Part shown: positions 1 through 7,705 of the stretch, piece after piece
How the letters are laid out: each line of letters begins with the position of its first letter
How positions within the stretch are numbered: position 1 is the first letter of the stretch
NCBI RefSeq assembly: GCF_051594765.1
Contig: NZ_JBPPGJ010000017.1
Span: forward strand, 74,693 to 138,692
Length of the DNA: 64,000 bases
Direction: 5' to 3'
Source: Paenibacillus_AR sp051594765
GTDB taxonomy: Bacteria; Bacillota; Bacilli; Paenibacillales; NBRC-103111
Notes under the pieces: generated by a model
What the model saw: the letters and a program-made list of their open reading frames with translations, nothing else
Told to the model about the DNA's origin: nothing
The model's database searches: none
Made by a program: the position numbers and the translations under genes

Positions 1-1
1 A

Positions 2-595
2 GATTACGAAGGGATCATCAGCGTGAAGAACGGGGTCCTTCTCTCCGACGGTACAACGCTCGGGGCGGCACAAGCGGTGGCATGGGTAACCGGGGCTACG
101 GCCGCAGCTGCTGTGGATGAGTCCTTGACCTACACCGCGTATGAGGATGCCATTGACGTCAATCCCCGCTACACCAACAGCCAGATCATCAATGCGCTGC
201 GCAACGGGGAGCTGCTCTTTACCTTGAACGACGGACGTGCCGTTGTCGAGCAGGATATCAACTCGTTGAAGAGCTTCACCCCGGCGAAGGGGAAGACTTT
301 TGCCAAAAACCGGACGCTTCGGGTATTGGACGGAATCTCGAAGGATTTGAAGAGAACCTACGAGCGCTATTTCATCGGCAAGGTGGATAACAACGAAGAC
401 GGCCGGAATCTCTTCCGGAAGGAATGTATCACCTATATGGAAGGGCTGCAGAATCGGGGAGCCATTCAGAACTTCGATGCCCAGAAGGACGTTACCGTAA
501 GCCAAGGGGTGGATTCGGATGCCGTATTCGCAGAAGCTTATGCGCAGCCCGTCGACTCCATCGAGAAAATCTACATGAACATTAAAGTCCAATAA
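2..595 (+). CDS. xkdK: Phage tail sheath protein, C-terminal part (5' truncated by window)
   Basis: The reading frame is open from base 2, so the gene begins outside the window and only about the last 197 residues are seen. These resemble the C-terminal region of XkdK/Gp18-type contractile sheath proteins: a region rich in VDESLTYTAYEDA-like polar segments, then a fold ending in a beta strand (SIEKIYMNIKVQ) that packs between neighbouring sheath subunits. The sheath surrounds the tail tube and contracts on infection. The tube gene follows after 18 bases, as in PBSX. The GTG at 23 is internal, not a start. Family assignment rests on sequence pattern and gene order. Confidence 0.88.
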   Translation, partial: DYEGIISVKNGVLLSDGTTLGAAQAVAWVTGATAAAAVDESLTYTAYEDAIDVNPRYTNSQIINALRNGELLFTLNDGRAVVEQDINSLKSFTPAKGKTFAKNRTLRVLDGISKDLKRTYERYFIGKVDNNEDGRNLFRKECITYMEGLQNRGAIQNFDAQKDVTVSQGVDSDAVFAEAYAQPVDSIEKIYMNIKVQ

Positions 596-613
596 GGGAA
601 GGATGACGCTGGA

Positions 614-1084
614 ATGAGTATGGGATATCTTCAGGCAAGGGACACGATCAGCGGCAAGGAAGGCCGTGCTTATGCTACGATTGGCGGGAATCAAGAGGAA
701 ATGTTCTATGTGAAGAAGCTGAAGGCCACAGCGGAGAAGAAGAAGAAGGAGATCAATACCCTCGGCAAGCGCGCTACGCAGCATAAGGCCAACGGCTGGA
801 CCGGCAAAGGGGAGATGAGCATCTACTATGTGACCTCCCGCTTCCGCCAGATCATGCTGGATTACATCAAGACCGGCAAGGACATCTACTTCGATATTGC
901 GATTGTCAACGAAGATCCGACCAGCTCCATCGGGAAACAAACGGTTGTCGTGAGGAACGTGAACCTGGATAACGTGGTGATGGCGGCCTTGGACACGGAG
1001 ATGGAAGTCATGGAAGAGGACGTTCCGTTCACTTTTGACGGTGTGGATATTCTGGATCAATTCGGTGGGCCGGTTCTCGGCTGA
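614..1084 (+). CDS. xkdM: Phage tail tube protein (XkdM-like)
   Basis: A 156-residue protein of the size of PBSX XkdM, the tube subunit through which DNA passes. It starts with ATG preceded by a GGAAGGATGACGC ribosome site. The N-terminal segment reads MSMGYLQARDTISGKEGRAY, and a lysine-rich stretch (ATAEKKKKEINTLGKR) is followed by GWTGKGEMSIYYVTSRFR, typical of this family, where the inner tube beta-barrel is built. It lies directly between the sheath and the tail assembly chaperone, the invariant position for the tube gene in this phage group. Confidence 0.88.
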   Translation: MSMGYLQARDTISGKEGRAYATIGGNQEEMFYVKKLKATAEKKKKEINTLGKRATQHKANGWTGKGEMSIYYVTSRFRQIMLDYIKTGKDIYFDIAIVNEDPTSSIGKQTVVVRNVNLDNVVMAALDTEMEVMEEDVPFTFDGVDILDQFGGPVLG

Positions 1085-1104
1085 ATCTGGGAGGAGATGG
1101 AACA

Positions 1105-1539
1105 ATGAGTGTTGTTGCGAAGGATTTAAGCGCCTTTTTCATGGAGGCTGTGCCGGTACAAGCGACGGAGGAGTTCGTGGTATCGGACCGATTCCGGGAT
1201 AAGGAAGGCAAGCCCATCCCCTGGGAGCTGCGCAGTCTGACGGAGGAAGAGAATGAGGAGCTCCGGAAGGCCTCCACCAAGCGGGTGCGGGTCAAGGGCG
1301 GCCAATACATGAATGAGACCAATCAGGACGAGTACATCTACCGGATCGCATCCGCCTGCGTGGTCTACCCGAATCTGAAGGATGCTGCCCTGCAGAGCTC
1401 GTATGGAGTCATCGGTGCGGAAGCGCTGCTCAAAAAAATGCTCCGTCCCGGCGAATGTACGGCTCTCATTCAGAAGATCCAGGAGCTGAACGGCTTCGAC
1501 AAGTCGATGAATGAGCTGATGGACGAAGTAAAAAACTGA
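1105..1539 (+). CDS. xkdN: Phage tail assembly chaperone (XkdN-like), zero-frame product
   Basis: A 144-residue protein matching the XkdN class (phage TAC proteins, the G product of the G/GT pair), which binds the tape measure and recruits tube subunits. Good ribosome site GGGAGGAGATGG before ATG. The last sense codons are GTA AAA AAC then TGA. They place the heptamer A AAA AAC at 1530-1536, a classical -1 slippery site, exactly at the stop. A -1 slip continues into a 54-codon reading frame up to 1703. This is the arrangement conserved in tail chaperones of many long-tailed phages, so two products are expected: G of 144 residues and a longer GT fusion. Confidence 0.87.
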   Translation: MSVVAKDLSAFFMEAVPVQATEEFVVSDRFRDKEGKPIPWELRSLTEEENEELRKASTKRVRVKGGQYMNETNQDEYIYRIASACVVYPNLKDAALQSSYGVIGAEALLKKMLRPGECTALIQKIQELNGFDKSMNELMDEVKN

Positions 1540-1703
1540 TGGAGGAGGGCGATCCGGGCGCGAATTATGCCTACTATGCCCTCCATGAATTGAATATTCT
1601 CCCCCATGATCTGGAGCGTATGGGCCGCCGTGAGAAGGCGGCCATATACGCCATGATCGACGTAAGGGTGAAGAAGGAACAAGCCCAAAGACAGAAAGGA
1701 TAA
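1539..1703 (+). CDS. -1 frameshift extension of the tail chaperone (T part of GT)
   Basis: Reading in the -1 frame after the A AAA AAC heptamer gives Lys-Leu, then a 54-residue tail from an ATG-containing codon: MEEGDPGANYAYYALHELNI and onward to QAQRQKG, ending TAA at 1701-1703. Such short second chaperone domains with an AYYALHEL/PH-like core are seen downstream of XkdN-type genes and are normally made as a fusion of roughly 199 residues, not alone. No own ribosome site is obvious before the ATG at 1539. The tape measure gene starts 18 bases later. The site is seen directly; actual frameshifting is inferred from the family. Confidence 0.75.
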   Translation: MEEGDPGANYAYYALHELNILPHDLERMGRREKAAIYAMIDVRVKKEQAQRQKG

Positions 1704-1721
1704 GAAGGCGGTGAAGAAACG

Positions 1722-3815
1722 ATGGCTACGGTGGCCGCCAGTTTAAGGCTATACGATCAGTTCTCGTCTACGATGCTGAAGGCTCAGCAGTCCATGCGGT
1801 CGGTCATGCAGACGACGTCGCAGTTCAAGCAGACGCTTCAGAGCAAGTTGTCGGTAAAAGTAGATCTCTCGCATTTGGTACAGCAAATGAGCCGGATGCG
1901 GCAGCAAACCCAATCCGCAGCTCAAGCTGTTCAGCAGTACACCCAAAGGCTCCATGCCGTCGCGGCCGCCCAACAGCAAGTGGCTCGCAATGCCTCGAAA
2001 ATCAATAGTGCATCCTCGAATTCGGGCGGCACCTCCATGCTTCAAAAAATGCTGCAAGCTGCCCACCAGTTAAAGCTGACGCTGAATACGAAGTTTACGG
2101 TGAATCTCAATATCTCCCAAGCCTCGAAGCAGCTTGCACAGATCCAACAGCAGACGGCTTCAGTAGGACAAGGGAAAGCAAAAGGGGGAGGACTCCTCGG
2201 GGCATTCAAGAGCTTCGAATCTCCGGTAAGCGGCTCGGATCTCGCGAAGAAGGCCGTGTCCGCATCTATCGGGGGATATGCCCAAGAGCGGCAAATCAAG
2301 GATACGTTCATCGCCCGAACAGGGAACGAAGCGGTTGGATCTGCGATGTTCGATAAATTTAAGAAGGATGCCTTAAGCGCGGGGCAGGATGTGAAGTCGT
2401 CCCTGGAGGGCACCTTGTCCCTGCTACCGATCACGCAAAACGCAGACCAGCTGACGAAGCTGAACGGCATCGCGCAGAAGCTGGCTGTATTCGATCCTTC
2501 CGGGAAAGGGCCCGGTGAAGCGGTAACCTCCATCAAGGAAGCGATGGGTGGGGATACGGCGTCCCTGGCGAAGAAATATAATATTAATGCGGGAATCATG
2601 AAAAAATCCAAGCTGGAGGAGTTCGGTAAAGCTGGCAATATCCCGCAGTTCATCGCGGCCTTCAACAAGGTGCTGGAGCAGTCGAATATGGGGGAGAAGG
2701 CCTTCCAGCGCATGATGGACAGCCCCATTAAGAAGGCGGAGACGCTGCGCAATCATCTGAAGTCTGCCATGGCGGACACCGGCGAAAGGGCGACTCAGGC
2801 ACTGACCCCGGTCATGGATACCTTGAACCAAGCCTTCCAAGGGGGGAAGTTCCAATTCTTCTTTGACAGCATTCAAGCCGGGATGACCTTATTGGCTCGA
2901 GTGACTGCTGCTGCGGTTGGCTTCATCATGGATCATCTGGGTTTGATTCAGAATATCTTGGTCGTCGTGGGTATCGCGGTCAGCATCCTTGCGGCGGTAT
3001 GGCTGGTAAACTGGATGATCGCAGCTTTTCCGGTGATTGCGCTTGTGGGTGCTCTTGTTCTGCTCCTTTCGGTATTCAATCTTTTCGGGGTGTCCACCGG
3101 AGAGATTCTTGGGTTTGTAGCAGGAGTATTTTTCGCCTTGTTCGCGGGAATCCATAATGGCATCGCCTATATATGGAATATTCTGCTGGCGTTTGCAGAA
3201 TTCTTCATCAACGTCTTTAACGATCCGGTTTACGCCATCGAAAAGCTGTTCTACGATCTCCTATCCAACATCGTAGGCTACATGTCCAGCATGGTGAACG
3301 GCCTGCTGAGCGGCGTCAACTTTTTAATCCGGCAATTGAACAAGATCGGCGTTGATCTTCCCGAAATTGAAGCCCGGATGGACAGCCATTGGGGCGATTC
3401 GCTCAAGCCGAAAGCCACCCGCGATGTAGTGGACTTATCCAAATACCGCATGGAGCATACGGATCTCGCCGATGCCTTCCAAAGCGGCAAGGAAATGACG
3501 GGCAAGGTCTTCAACGGGCTCCCCAAAACTTCGGGTGCCTTTGATTTCGGGCAGTGGAACAAGAGCGCCGATATTAACCGCGTGAATGCCATCGGGAAGA
3601 TCGAGGACAAAGTGGATATCTCCAGCGAGGACTTGAAGATGATGCGGGAGCTTGCGGAAATCAACGCCGTACAGAATTTTGTCACGTTAACTCCGACGGT
3701 CCAAGTGCAGACAGGTGACATTAACCACGGTGCCGATATGGACAGTGTGATCTCGCGGATTACCCAGCATCTGGAGGAGGAATTCGTCTCTTCCGCACAG
3801 GGGGTGTATGGCTGA
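1722..3815 (+). CDS. xkdO: Phage tail tape measure protein
   Basis: A 697-residue protein. Residues 1-130 are glutamine- and serine-rich amphipathic helix (QQMSRMRQQTQSAAQAVQQ), the middle is helical, and about residues 385-500 hold several hydrophobic segments, including a run around LVVVGIAVSILAAVWLVN. This is the typical layout of a tape measure, which sets tail length and helps form the membrane channel. It is shorter than PBSX XkdO (about 1300 residues), implying a shorter tail. It follows the chaperone frameshift gene, and its stop overlaps the next start (TGATG). Confidence 0.88.
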   Translation: MATVAASLRLYDQFSSTMLKAQQSMRSVMQTTSQFKQTLQSKLSVKVDLSHLVQQMSRMRQQTQSAAQAVQQYTQRLHAVAAAQQQVARNASKINSASSNSGGTSMLQKMLQAAHQLKLTLNTKFTVNLNISQASKQLAQIQQQTASVGQGKAKGGGLLGAFKSFESPVSGSDLAKKAVSASIGGYAQERQIKDTFIARTGNEAVGSAMFDKFKKDALSAGQDVKSSLEGTLSLLPITQNADQLTKLNGIAQKLAVFDPSGKGPGEAVTSIKEAMGGDTASLAKKYNINAGIMKKSKLEEFGKAGNIPQFIAAFNKVLEQSNMGEKAFQRMMDSPIKKAETLRNHLKSAMADTGERATQALTPVMDTLNQAFQGGKFQFFFDSIQAGMTLLARVTAAAVGFIMDHLGLIQNILVVVGIAVSILAAVWLVNWMIAAFPVIALVGALVLLLSVFNLFGVSTGEILGFVAGVFFALFAGIHNGIAYIWNILLAFAEFFINVFNDPVYAIEKLFYDLLSNIVGYMSSMVNGLLSGVNFLIRQLNKIGVDLPEIEARMDSHWGDSLKPKATRDVVDLSKYRMEHTDLADAFQSGKEMTGKVFNGLPKTSGAFDFGQWNKSADINRVNAIGKIEDKVDISSEDLKMMRELAEINAVQNFVTLTPTVQVQTGDINHGADMDSVISRITQHLEEEFVSSAQGVYG

Positions 3816-4498
3816 TGGTCGAATTTGCCATTCTGCTGAGCTTCAACAACTACGAAGAGTCCTTCGTGCTTCCGGTGAATCCCGAATCCTTCTCTATCCG
3901 TTCGCAAGGCGAGGGCAAAACTCACACCGTGTCCGGACTCGGCTCCATCAACATCATTCAGGATCCGAAGCTCATGGAGGTGAGCCTATCCGGCTTCTTC
4001 CCCGCTTCGTATGGGCCTTACGTCATCGTGAAGGAAGAGAGCTGGCTATCCCCCGGCGAATACGTGGGCTATATTGAGAAATGGAAAGACTCGAAGCGGC
4101 CCATCCGGTTCCATGCCGTCAGCTCGACGTATGCGCTGAATATGCCGGTCAGCATCGAATCCTTCGATTGGGAGGAGAAGCCGGGGGCCCCGGGTGAGAT
4201 CGAGTACCGGCTCTCGCTGAAGAAGTACGTCTTCTACAGCGCCAAGAAAGTCACCGTCGTCGATTCCACTCCCCAGGGGATGGAGGTCAAGGTTAGCGAG
4301 CCGGTCCGGGCAGATGAGCGGCAGACTCCCGGAGCGTATAAGCTGGTCAGCGGGGACAACCTATGGGCGGTAGCCAAAAGATTCCTCGGCGACGGCTCCC
4401 GGTGCCGGGAGCTTCAAGAGCTGAACGGCATCGACGACGCCCAGGTCAGGTCGCTGCCTATCGGGCTGGAAATCAAGATTCCGGGAGGGAAGTCTTGA
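3815..4498 (+). CDS. xkdP: XkdP-like LysM baseplate/tail protein
   Basis: A 227-residue protein whose start ATG overlaps the stop of the tape measure. Residues 1-150 form the domain seen in XkdP-type proteins, and a LysM module occupies about 175-226 (YKLVSGDNLWAVAKRFLGDG to IGLEIKIPGG). In phages this protein caps or braces the tube end near the baseplate; the LysM probably contacts peptidoglycan. Its TGA overlaps the ATG of the next gene, indicating translational coupling. Confidence 0.87.
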   Translation: MVEFAILLSFNNYEESFVLPVNPESFSIRSQGEGKTHTVSGLGSINIIQDPKLMEVSLSGFFPASYGPYVIVKEESWLSPGEYVGYIEKWKDSKRPIRFHAVSSTYALNMPVSIESFDWEEKPGAPGEIEYRLSLKKYVFYSAKKVTVVDSTPQGMEVKVSEPVRADERQTPGAYKLVSGDNLWAVAKRFLGDGSRCRELQELNGIDDAQVRSLPIGLEIKIPGGKS

Positions 4499-5469
4499 TG
4501 CTCAAGGTGATGATCGATAACAAGAACGGGAATGTGTGGGATATCTCTGATCTGGTCGAGTCGGCTTCTTGGGTCACCGGGCGGATCGGGAAAGCGGGCA
4601 AGCTGGATTTTACGTATGTAAAGGGAGGCCTCTATCAGAGCGCCTCCTTTGTCGTTCAGATGGGGGATATCGTAAGGGTCAGCAAGGATGGGGTCAACGT
4701 GTTTTACGGATACGTGTTTACGGTGAGCAGCGATATGTCGGAGAGTGTCCGGGTCGTGGCCTACGACCAGCTCCGCTATCTGATGACCAACGACTCGTAT
4801 TACTTCCAGAATGAGACCGCCAGCGACATCATCCGCCGCATCGCCCAGGATTCCGGATTGAAGCTCGGTTCGATCGCCGAGACGGATTATCGGATTCCCT
4901 CGCAAATGGAGGATGGGAAGAAGCTTTTTGACATGATCTGTACGGCGTTGGATAAGACGCTTGTCGCTACCGGCAAGCTCTACGTGCTGTATGATGACTT
5001 CGGGTCGTTATGCTTGAGGGAATCCCAGAACATGATCGCACAGGTCATGATTGGGGATGGAAGTCTTATGACGGGATACGAGTACGAGGAGTCCATCGAT
5101 CAGGATACGTACAATCGGATCAAGCTGGTCCGGGATAACAAGGAAACGAACAGGCGGGAAGTCTACATCGCCCAGGATTCCGGGAAGATGGCCGCATGGG
5201 GAAGACTTCAATATTTTGAGAAGGTGGACGAAGGTCTTCCGCAGGCGCAAATCGCGGAACGGCTGAATAACCTGCTCTTCCTGAAGAACCGGAAAACCAA
5301 GCAGCTGCGGATTCCCGCATTAGGGGACATTCAAGTGAGGGCCGGATGCTACGTCTACATCTCCATTGAAGAGTACGGCATTCAACAGTACTACTTGGTG
5401 GATGAGTGTACGCACCGGTTCGATGGACAGGAGCATACCATGACATTGGAAGTGAAGGTGGTCGAATGA
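4498..5469 (+). CDS. xkdQ: XkdQ-like baseplate hub protein
   Basis: 323 residues, matching PBSX XkdQ in size. The ATG at 4498 overlaps the xkdP stop; the frame is open further upstream but this coupled start fits the family. The N-terminus MLKVMIDNKNGNVWDISDLV and the segment VVAYDQLRYLMTNDSYYFQN are characteristic of the hub family related to the T4 gp27 fold, with an RLNNLLFLKNRKTKQLRIPA-like region before the C-terminus. The hub joins the tail tube to the baseplate. Confidence 0.87.
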   Translation: MLKVMIDNKNGNVWDISDLVESASWVTGRIGKAGKLDFTYVKGGLYQSASFVVQMGDIVRVSKDGVNVFYGYVFTVSSDMSESVRVVAYDQLRYLMTNDSYYFQNETASDIIRRIAQDSGLKLGSIAETDYRIPSQMEDGKKLFDMICTALDKTLVATGKLYVLYDDFGSLCLRESQNMIAQVMIGDGSLMTGYEYEESIDQDTYNRIKLVRDNKETNRREVYIAQDSGKMAAWGRLQYFEKVDEGLPQAQIAERLNNLLFLKNRKTKQLRIPALGDIQVRAGCYVYISIEEYGIQQYYLVDECTHRFDGQEHTMTLEVKVVE

Positions 5470-5741
5470 GCTTAAGGGAAACCATTGCAAGAATCGGCCT
5501 CGGTGCCGTTGAGTCGACGGATCCGGTGTCCGTTCTATTCGGAACGGTGACCCAGACCGAGCCGCTGGAAGTGAACCTGGATCAACGCATAAACCTGCCA
5601 TCCGCCGTACTGATCGTGCCGGAGAGTCTGGCGCAGCCCGCCTTGAATCGCAGGCCGCTGGAGCCCGGGGATTCGGTCATCCTCCTTCGGCTGCCGGGCG
5701 GACAGCGATATATCGTCCTGGATCGGGTGGTGTCCCCGTGA
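5466..5741 (+). CDS. xkdR: XkdR-like DUF2577 baseplate protein
   Basis: A 91-residue protein. The ATG at 5466 overlaps the xkdQ stop (ATGA), so the longer open frame from 5406 is not used. Sequence features such as GTVTQTEPLEVNLDQRINLP and PGDSVILLRLPGGQRYIVLD fit DUF2577/XkdR, a small OB-fold-like protein that forms the start of the central spike in phages of this type. Its end overlaps the next gene by four bases (GTGA). Confidence 0.85.
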   Translation: MSLRETIARIGLGAVESTDPVSVLFGTVTQTEPLEVNLDQRINLPSAVLIVPESLAQPALNRRPLEPGDSVILLRLPGGQRYIVLDRVVSP

Positions 5742-6142
5742 TTCCACAAGGAGGCTCGATCGGCAGCAGGCCGATCATGAGGGTGACGCAGCCCAGCCGG
5801 ACGTATGCCCTGAATCCGGAGAACGGAAGGATTGAGGGAAGGACGGATGGCCTGGAGGCCGTCCGTCAGGCGGTAATGAAGATATTGGGCACCGAACGGT
5901 ACCAGTACGTCATTTATTCTCCCGACTACGGAGTGGAACTGCAAACGGTCGGAGTTGACCGCCGCTTTCTGGCTTCGGAATGGAAGAGACGCATTCAGGA
6001 AGCGCTGCTGCAGGATGACCGGATCCGGTCGGTGGGGGAGATGAAGATGGATTATGCCGATGATACGGCTCATATCGAATTTACCGTTCATTCGGTATTC
6101 GGAATGATTCAGTTAAGAGAGGAGCTGGGAGGCCTTGTATGA
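5738..6142 (+). CDS. xkdS: XkdS-like DUF2634 baseplate protein
   Basis: 134 residues from a GTG at 5738 that overlaps the previous stop. The central part (AVMKILGTERYQYVIYSPDY, then GVEL) is diagnostic of DUF2634, the Bacillus phage counterpart of the gp25-like wedge protein that nucleates sheath assembly at the baseplate. It is coupled to the downstream baseplate J gene, whose TTG start lies inside its final codons. Confidence 0.87.
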   Translation: MIPQGGSIGSRPIMRVTQPSRTYALNPENGRIEGRTDGLEAVRQAVMKILGTERYQYVIYSPDYGVELQTVGVDRRFLASEWKRRIQEALLQDDRIRSVGEMKMDYADDTAHIEFTVHSVFGMIQLREELGGLV

Positions 6143-7142
6143 ATCCCATACGTATGAAACCATTCTGGGGCGGATGCTGAACCGGATCCCCGACGACCTG
6201 GACAAGCGGGAAGGCAGTGTGATCTTCGATGCCCTAGCCCCGGCGGCGGCTGAGCTAGCGGGGGCATATATCGAGCTCGATCGAACCCTGCGGCTCGGCT
6301 TCGCCGGCACATCCAGCGGGGAATTTTTGGACCGGAAGGCCGCAGAGCAGGGATTGGTCCGCCGTCAGGCAACCAAAGCGATTCGAGGCGGTTCTTTTAA
6401 CGTGCCAGTGGCCGTCGGGGAACGGTTCTATAAGGAGGGGCTCTATTATGCGGCCAAGACGTCGGGGACTTCCGCCACGTTGGAGTGCGAATCCCCCGGT
6501 GCCGTAGGGAATGCTCCAGGGGGGACGCTGCAGCCGGTGAACCACATCGAAGGGTTAACGGCGGCTGTATTGGGTCCGGTTCTTGTGCCCGGTACCGACA
6601 CGGAAAGTGACAGCGCCTTGTACGTCCGTTACCGCGAGAAGGTGACCCGGCCGGCAACCAGCGGGAATGCGGCTCAGTACAAACAGTGGGCCCTGGAGGT
6701 GCCGGGTGTCGGAGACGCCAAGGTGTTCTCGTTATGGAACGGACCGCTTACGGTCAAGGTGGTGCTGCTGGGTCCGGATCAGCGGGCGCCATCCGCACAG
6801 GTGGTCGCCGATGCGGCTGCCTATATCGAGTCCCAGCGTCCCATAGGAGCGGTGGTTACGGTTGTGGCGGCGGAGGAGATTCCCGTTCACATGACCGTGG
6901 ATGTGACGCTGTCCGGTGGGACGCAGGCTCAGGCCAAGGCTGGAATAGAGCAGGAGGCGGGGGCTTATCTGAAGAGCCTGGCCTTCAAGGACCCGATCGT
7001 CCGCTATGTACGGTTGGCGAATGTGGTGCTGGAAGCCCCGGGTGTCCAAGATTATACCGGGTTCCTCTTGAACGGCGGCTCGGCGAACCTGACCATTCCG
7101 GACGGCGCGGTTGCGGTGCTGGGGACGGTGACGGTGACTTGA
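6135..7142 (+). CDS. xkdT: Baseplate J-like protein (XkdT)
   Basis: 335 residues, near the usual length of XkdT. The TTG at 6135 inside the end of xkdS is the best start because the following residues (YESHTYETILGRMLNRIPDD) match the N-terminus of the family. The baseplate J core follows, with LDKREGSVIFDALAPAAAEL near the start and GTDTESDSALYVRYREKV mid-protein. The product is a wedge subunit of the baseplate. The stop TGA overlaps the TTG of the next gene. Confidence 0.88.
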   Translation: MYESHTYETILGRMLNRIPDDLDKREGSVIFDALAPAAAELAGAYIELDRTLRLGFAGTSSGEFLDRKAAEQGLVRRQATKAIRGGSFNVPVAVGERFYKEGLYYAAKTSGTSATLECESPGAVGNAPGGTLQPVNHIEGLTAAVLGPVLVPGTDTESDSALYVRYREKVTRPATSGNAAQYKQWALEVPGVGDAKVFSLWNGPLTVKVVLLGPDQRAPSAQVVADAAAYIESQRPIGAVVTVVAAEEIPVHMTVDVTLSGGTQAQAKAGIEQEAGAYLKSLAFKDPIVRYVRLANVVLEAPGVQDYTGFLLNGGSANLTIPDGAVAVLGTVTVT

Positions 7143-7681
7143 CGGAGCTCATGCGATATTTGCCCCCGTATTACCGGGATTATCTGGACATGAGGGCCCT
7201 TACAGGATCGGAAGAGGAGGAGTTCCGGCTTCTTACCGAGTCGATGGACAGTGTGCTGGACCAGTTTTTCGTGGATTCTGCGACCTACTCCCTGGACCAA
7301 TGGGAAGCGGAATTGGGGATCCCGACGGATCCCGCCAAATCCGACGCCGACCGGAGGTCGGTTATCAAGTCCAAGCTTCGCGGCAGCGGCACGGTCACGG
7401 TATCGCTGCTCGCCAATGTGGCGTCCGCCTACGACCGCGGACAGATTGAAGTTACGGAGCAGCCGGATCAATACCGGTTTACGATCCGATTTGTCGATAC
7501 GCTCGGAGCACCGCCGAATATCGACGATCTCAAGGCAGCCATTGAAGCCATTAAGCCTGCCCACCTGACGGTGGAGTACGCCTATAAATACCTGCTGATC
7601 CATCAGGTTGATGGATCCATGACGATTCGAGAGATGGAGCGGCACAAGCTGACGGATTTCGCCCCGTTCGTGCCGGTATAA
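7139..7681 (+). CDS. xkdU: XkdU-like DUF2313 (YmfQ family) baseplate protein
   Basis: About 180 residues. TTG at 7139 overlaps the xkdT stop (TTGA), in keeping with every junction upstream; ATG at 7151 is the alternative and removes four residues. The segment MRYLPPYYRDYLDMRALTGS and the later IKPAHLTVEYAYKYL are typical of the YmfQ/XkdU family, which links the wedge to the tail fibre. The frame is open from 6686, but that stretch is the antiphase shadow of xkdT. Confidence 0.86.
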   Translation: MTELMRYLPPYYRDYLDMRALTGSEEEEFRLLTESMDSVLDQFFVDSATYSLDQWEAELGIPTDPAKSDADRRSVIKSKLRGSGTVTVSLLANVASAYDRGQIEVTEQPDQYRFTIRFVDTLGAPPNIDDLKAAIEAIKPAHLTVEYAYKYLLIHQVDGSMTIREMERHKLTDFAPFVPV

Positions 7682-7705
7682 GATCAAGGAGGGAGAAGAT
7701 CGGAC

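Noticed and set aside
6686..7138. Upstream extension of xkdU (Gly/Arg-rich)
   Set aside because: Antiphase shadow of xkdT; the coupled TTG at 7139 fits the operon.
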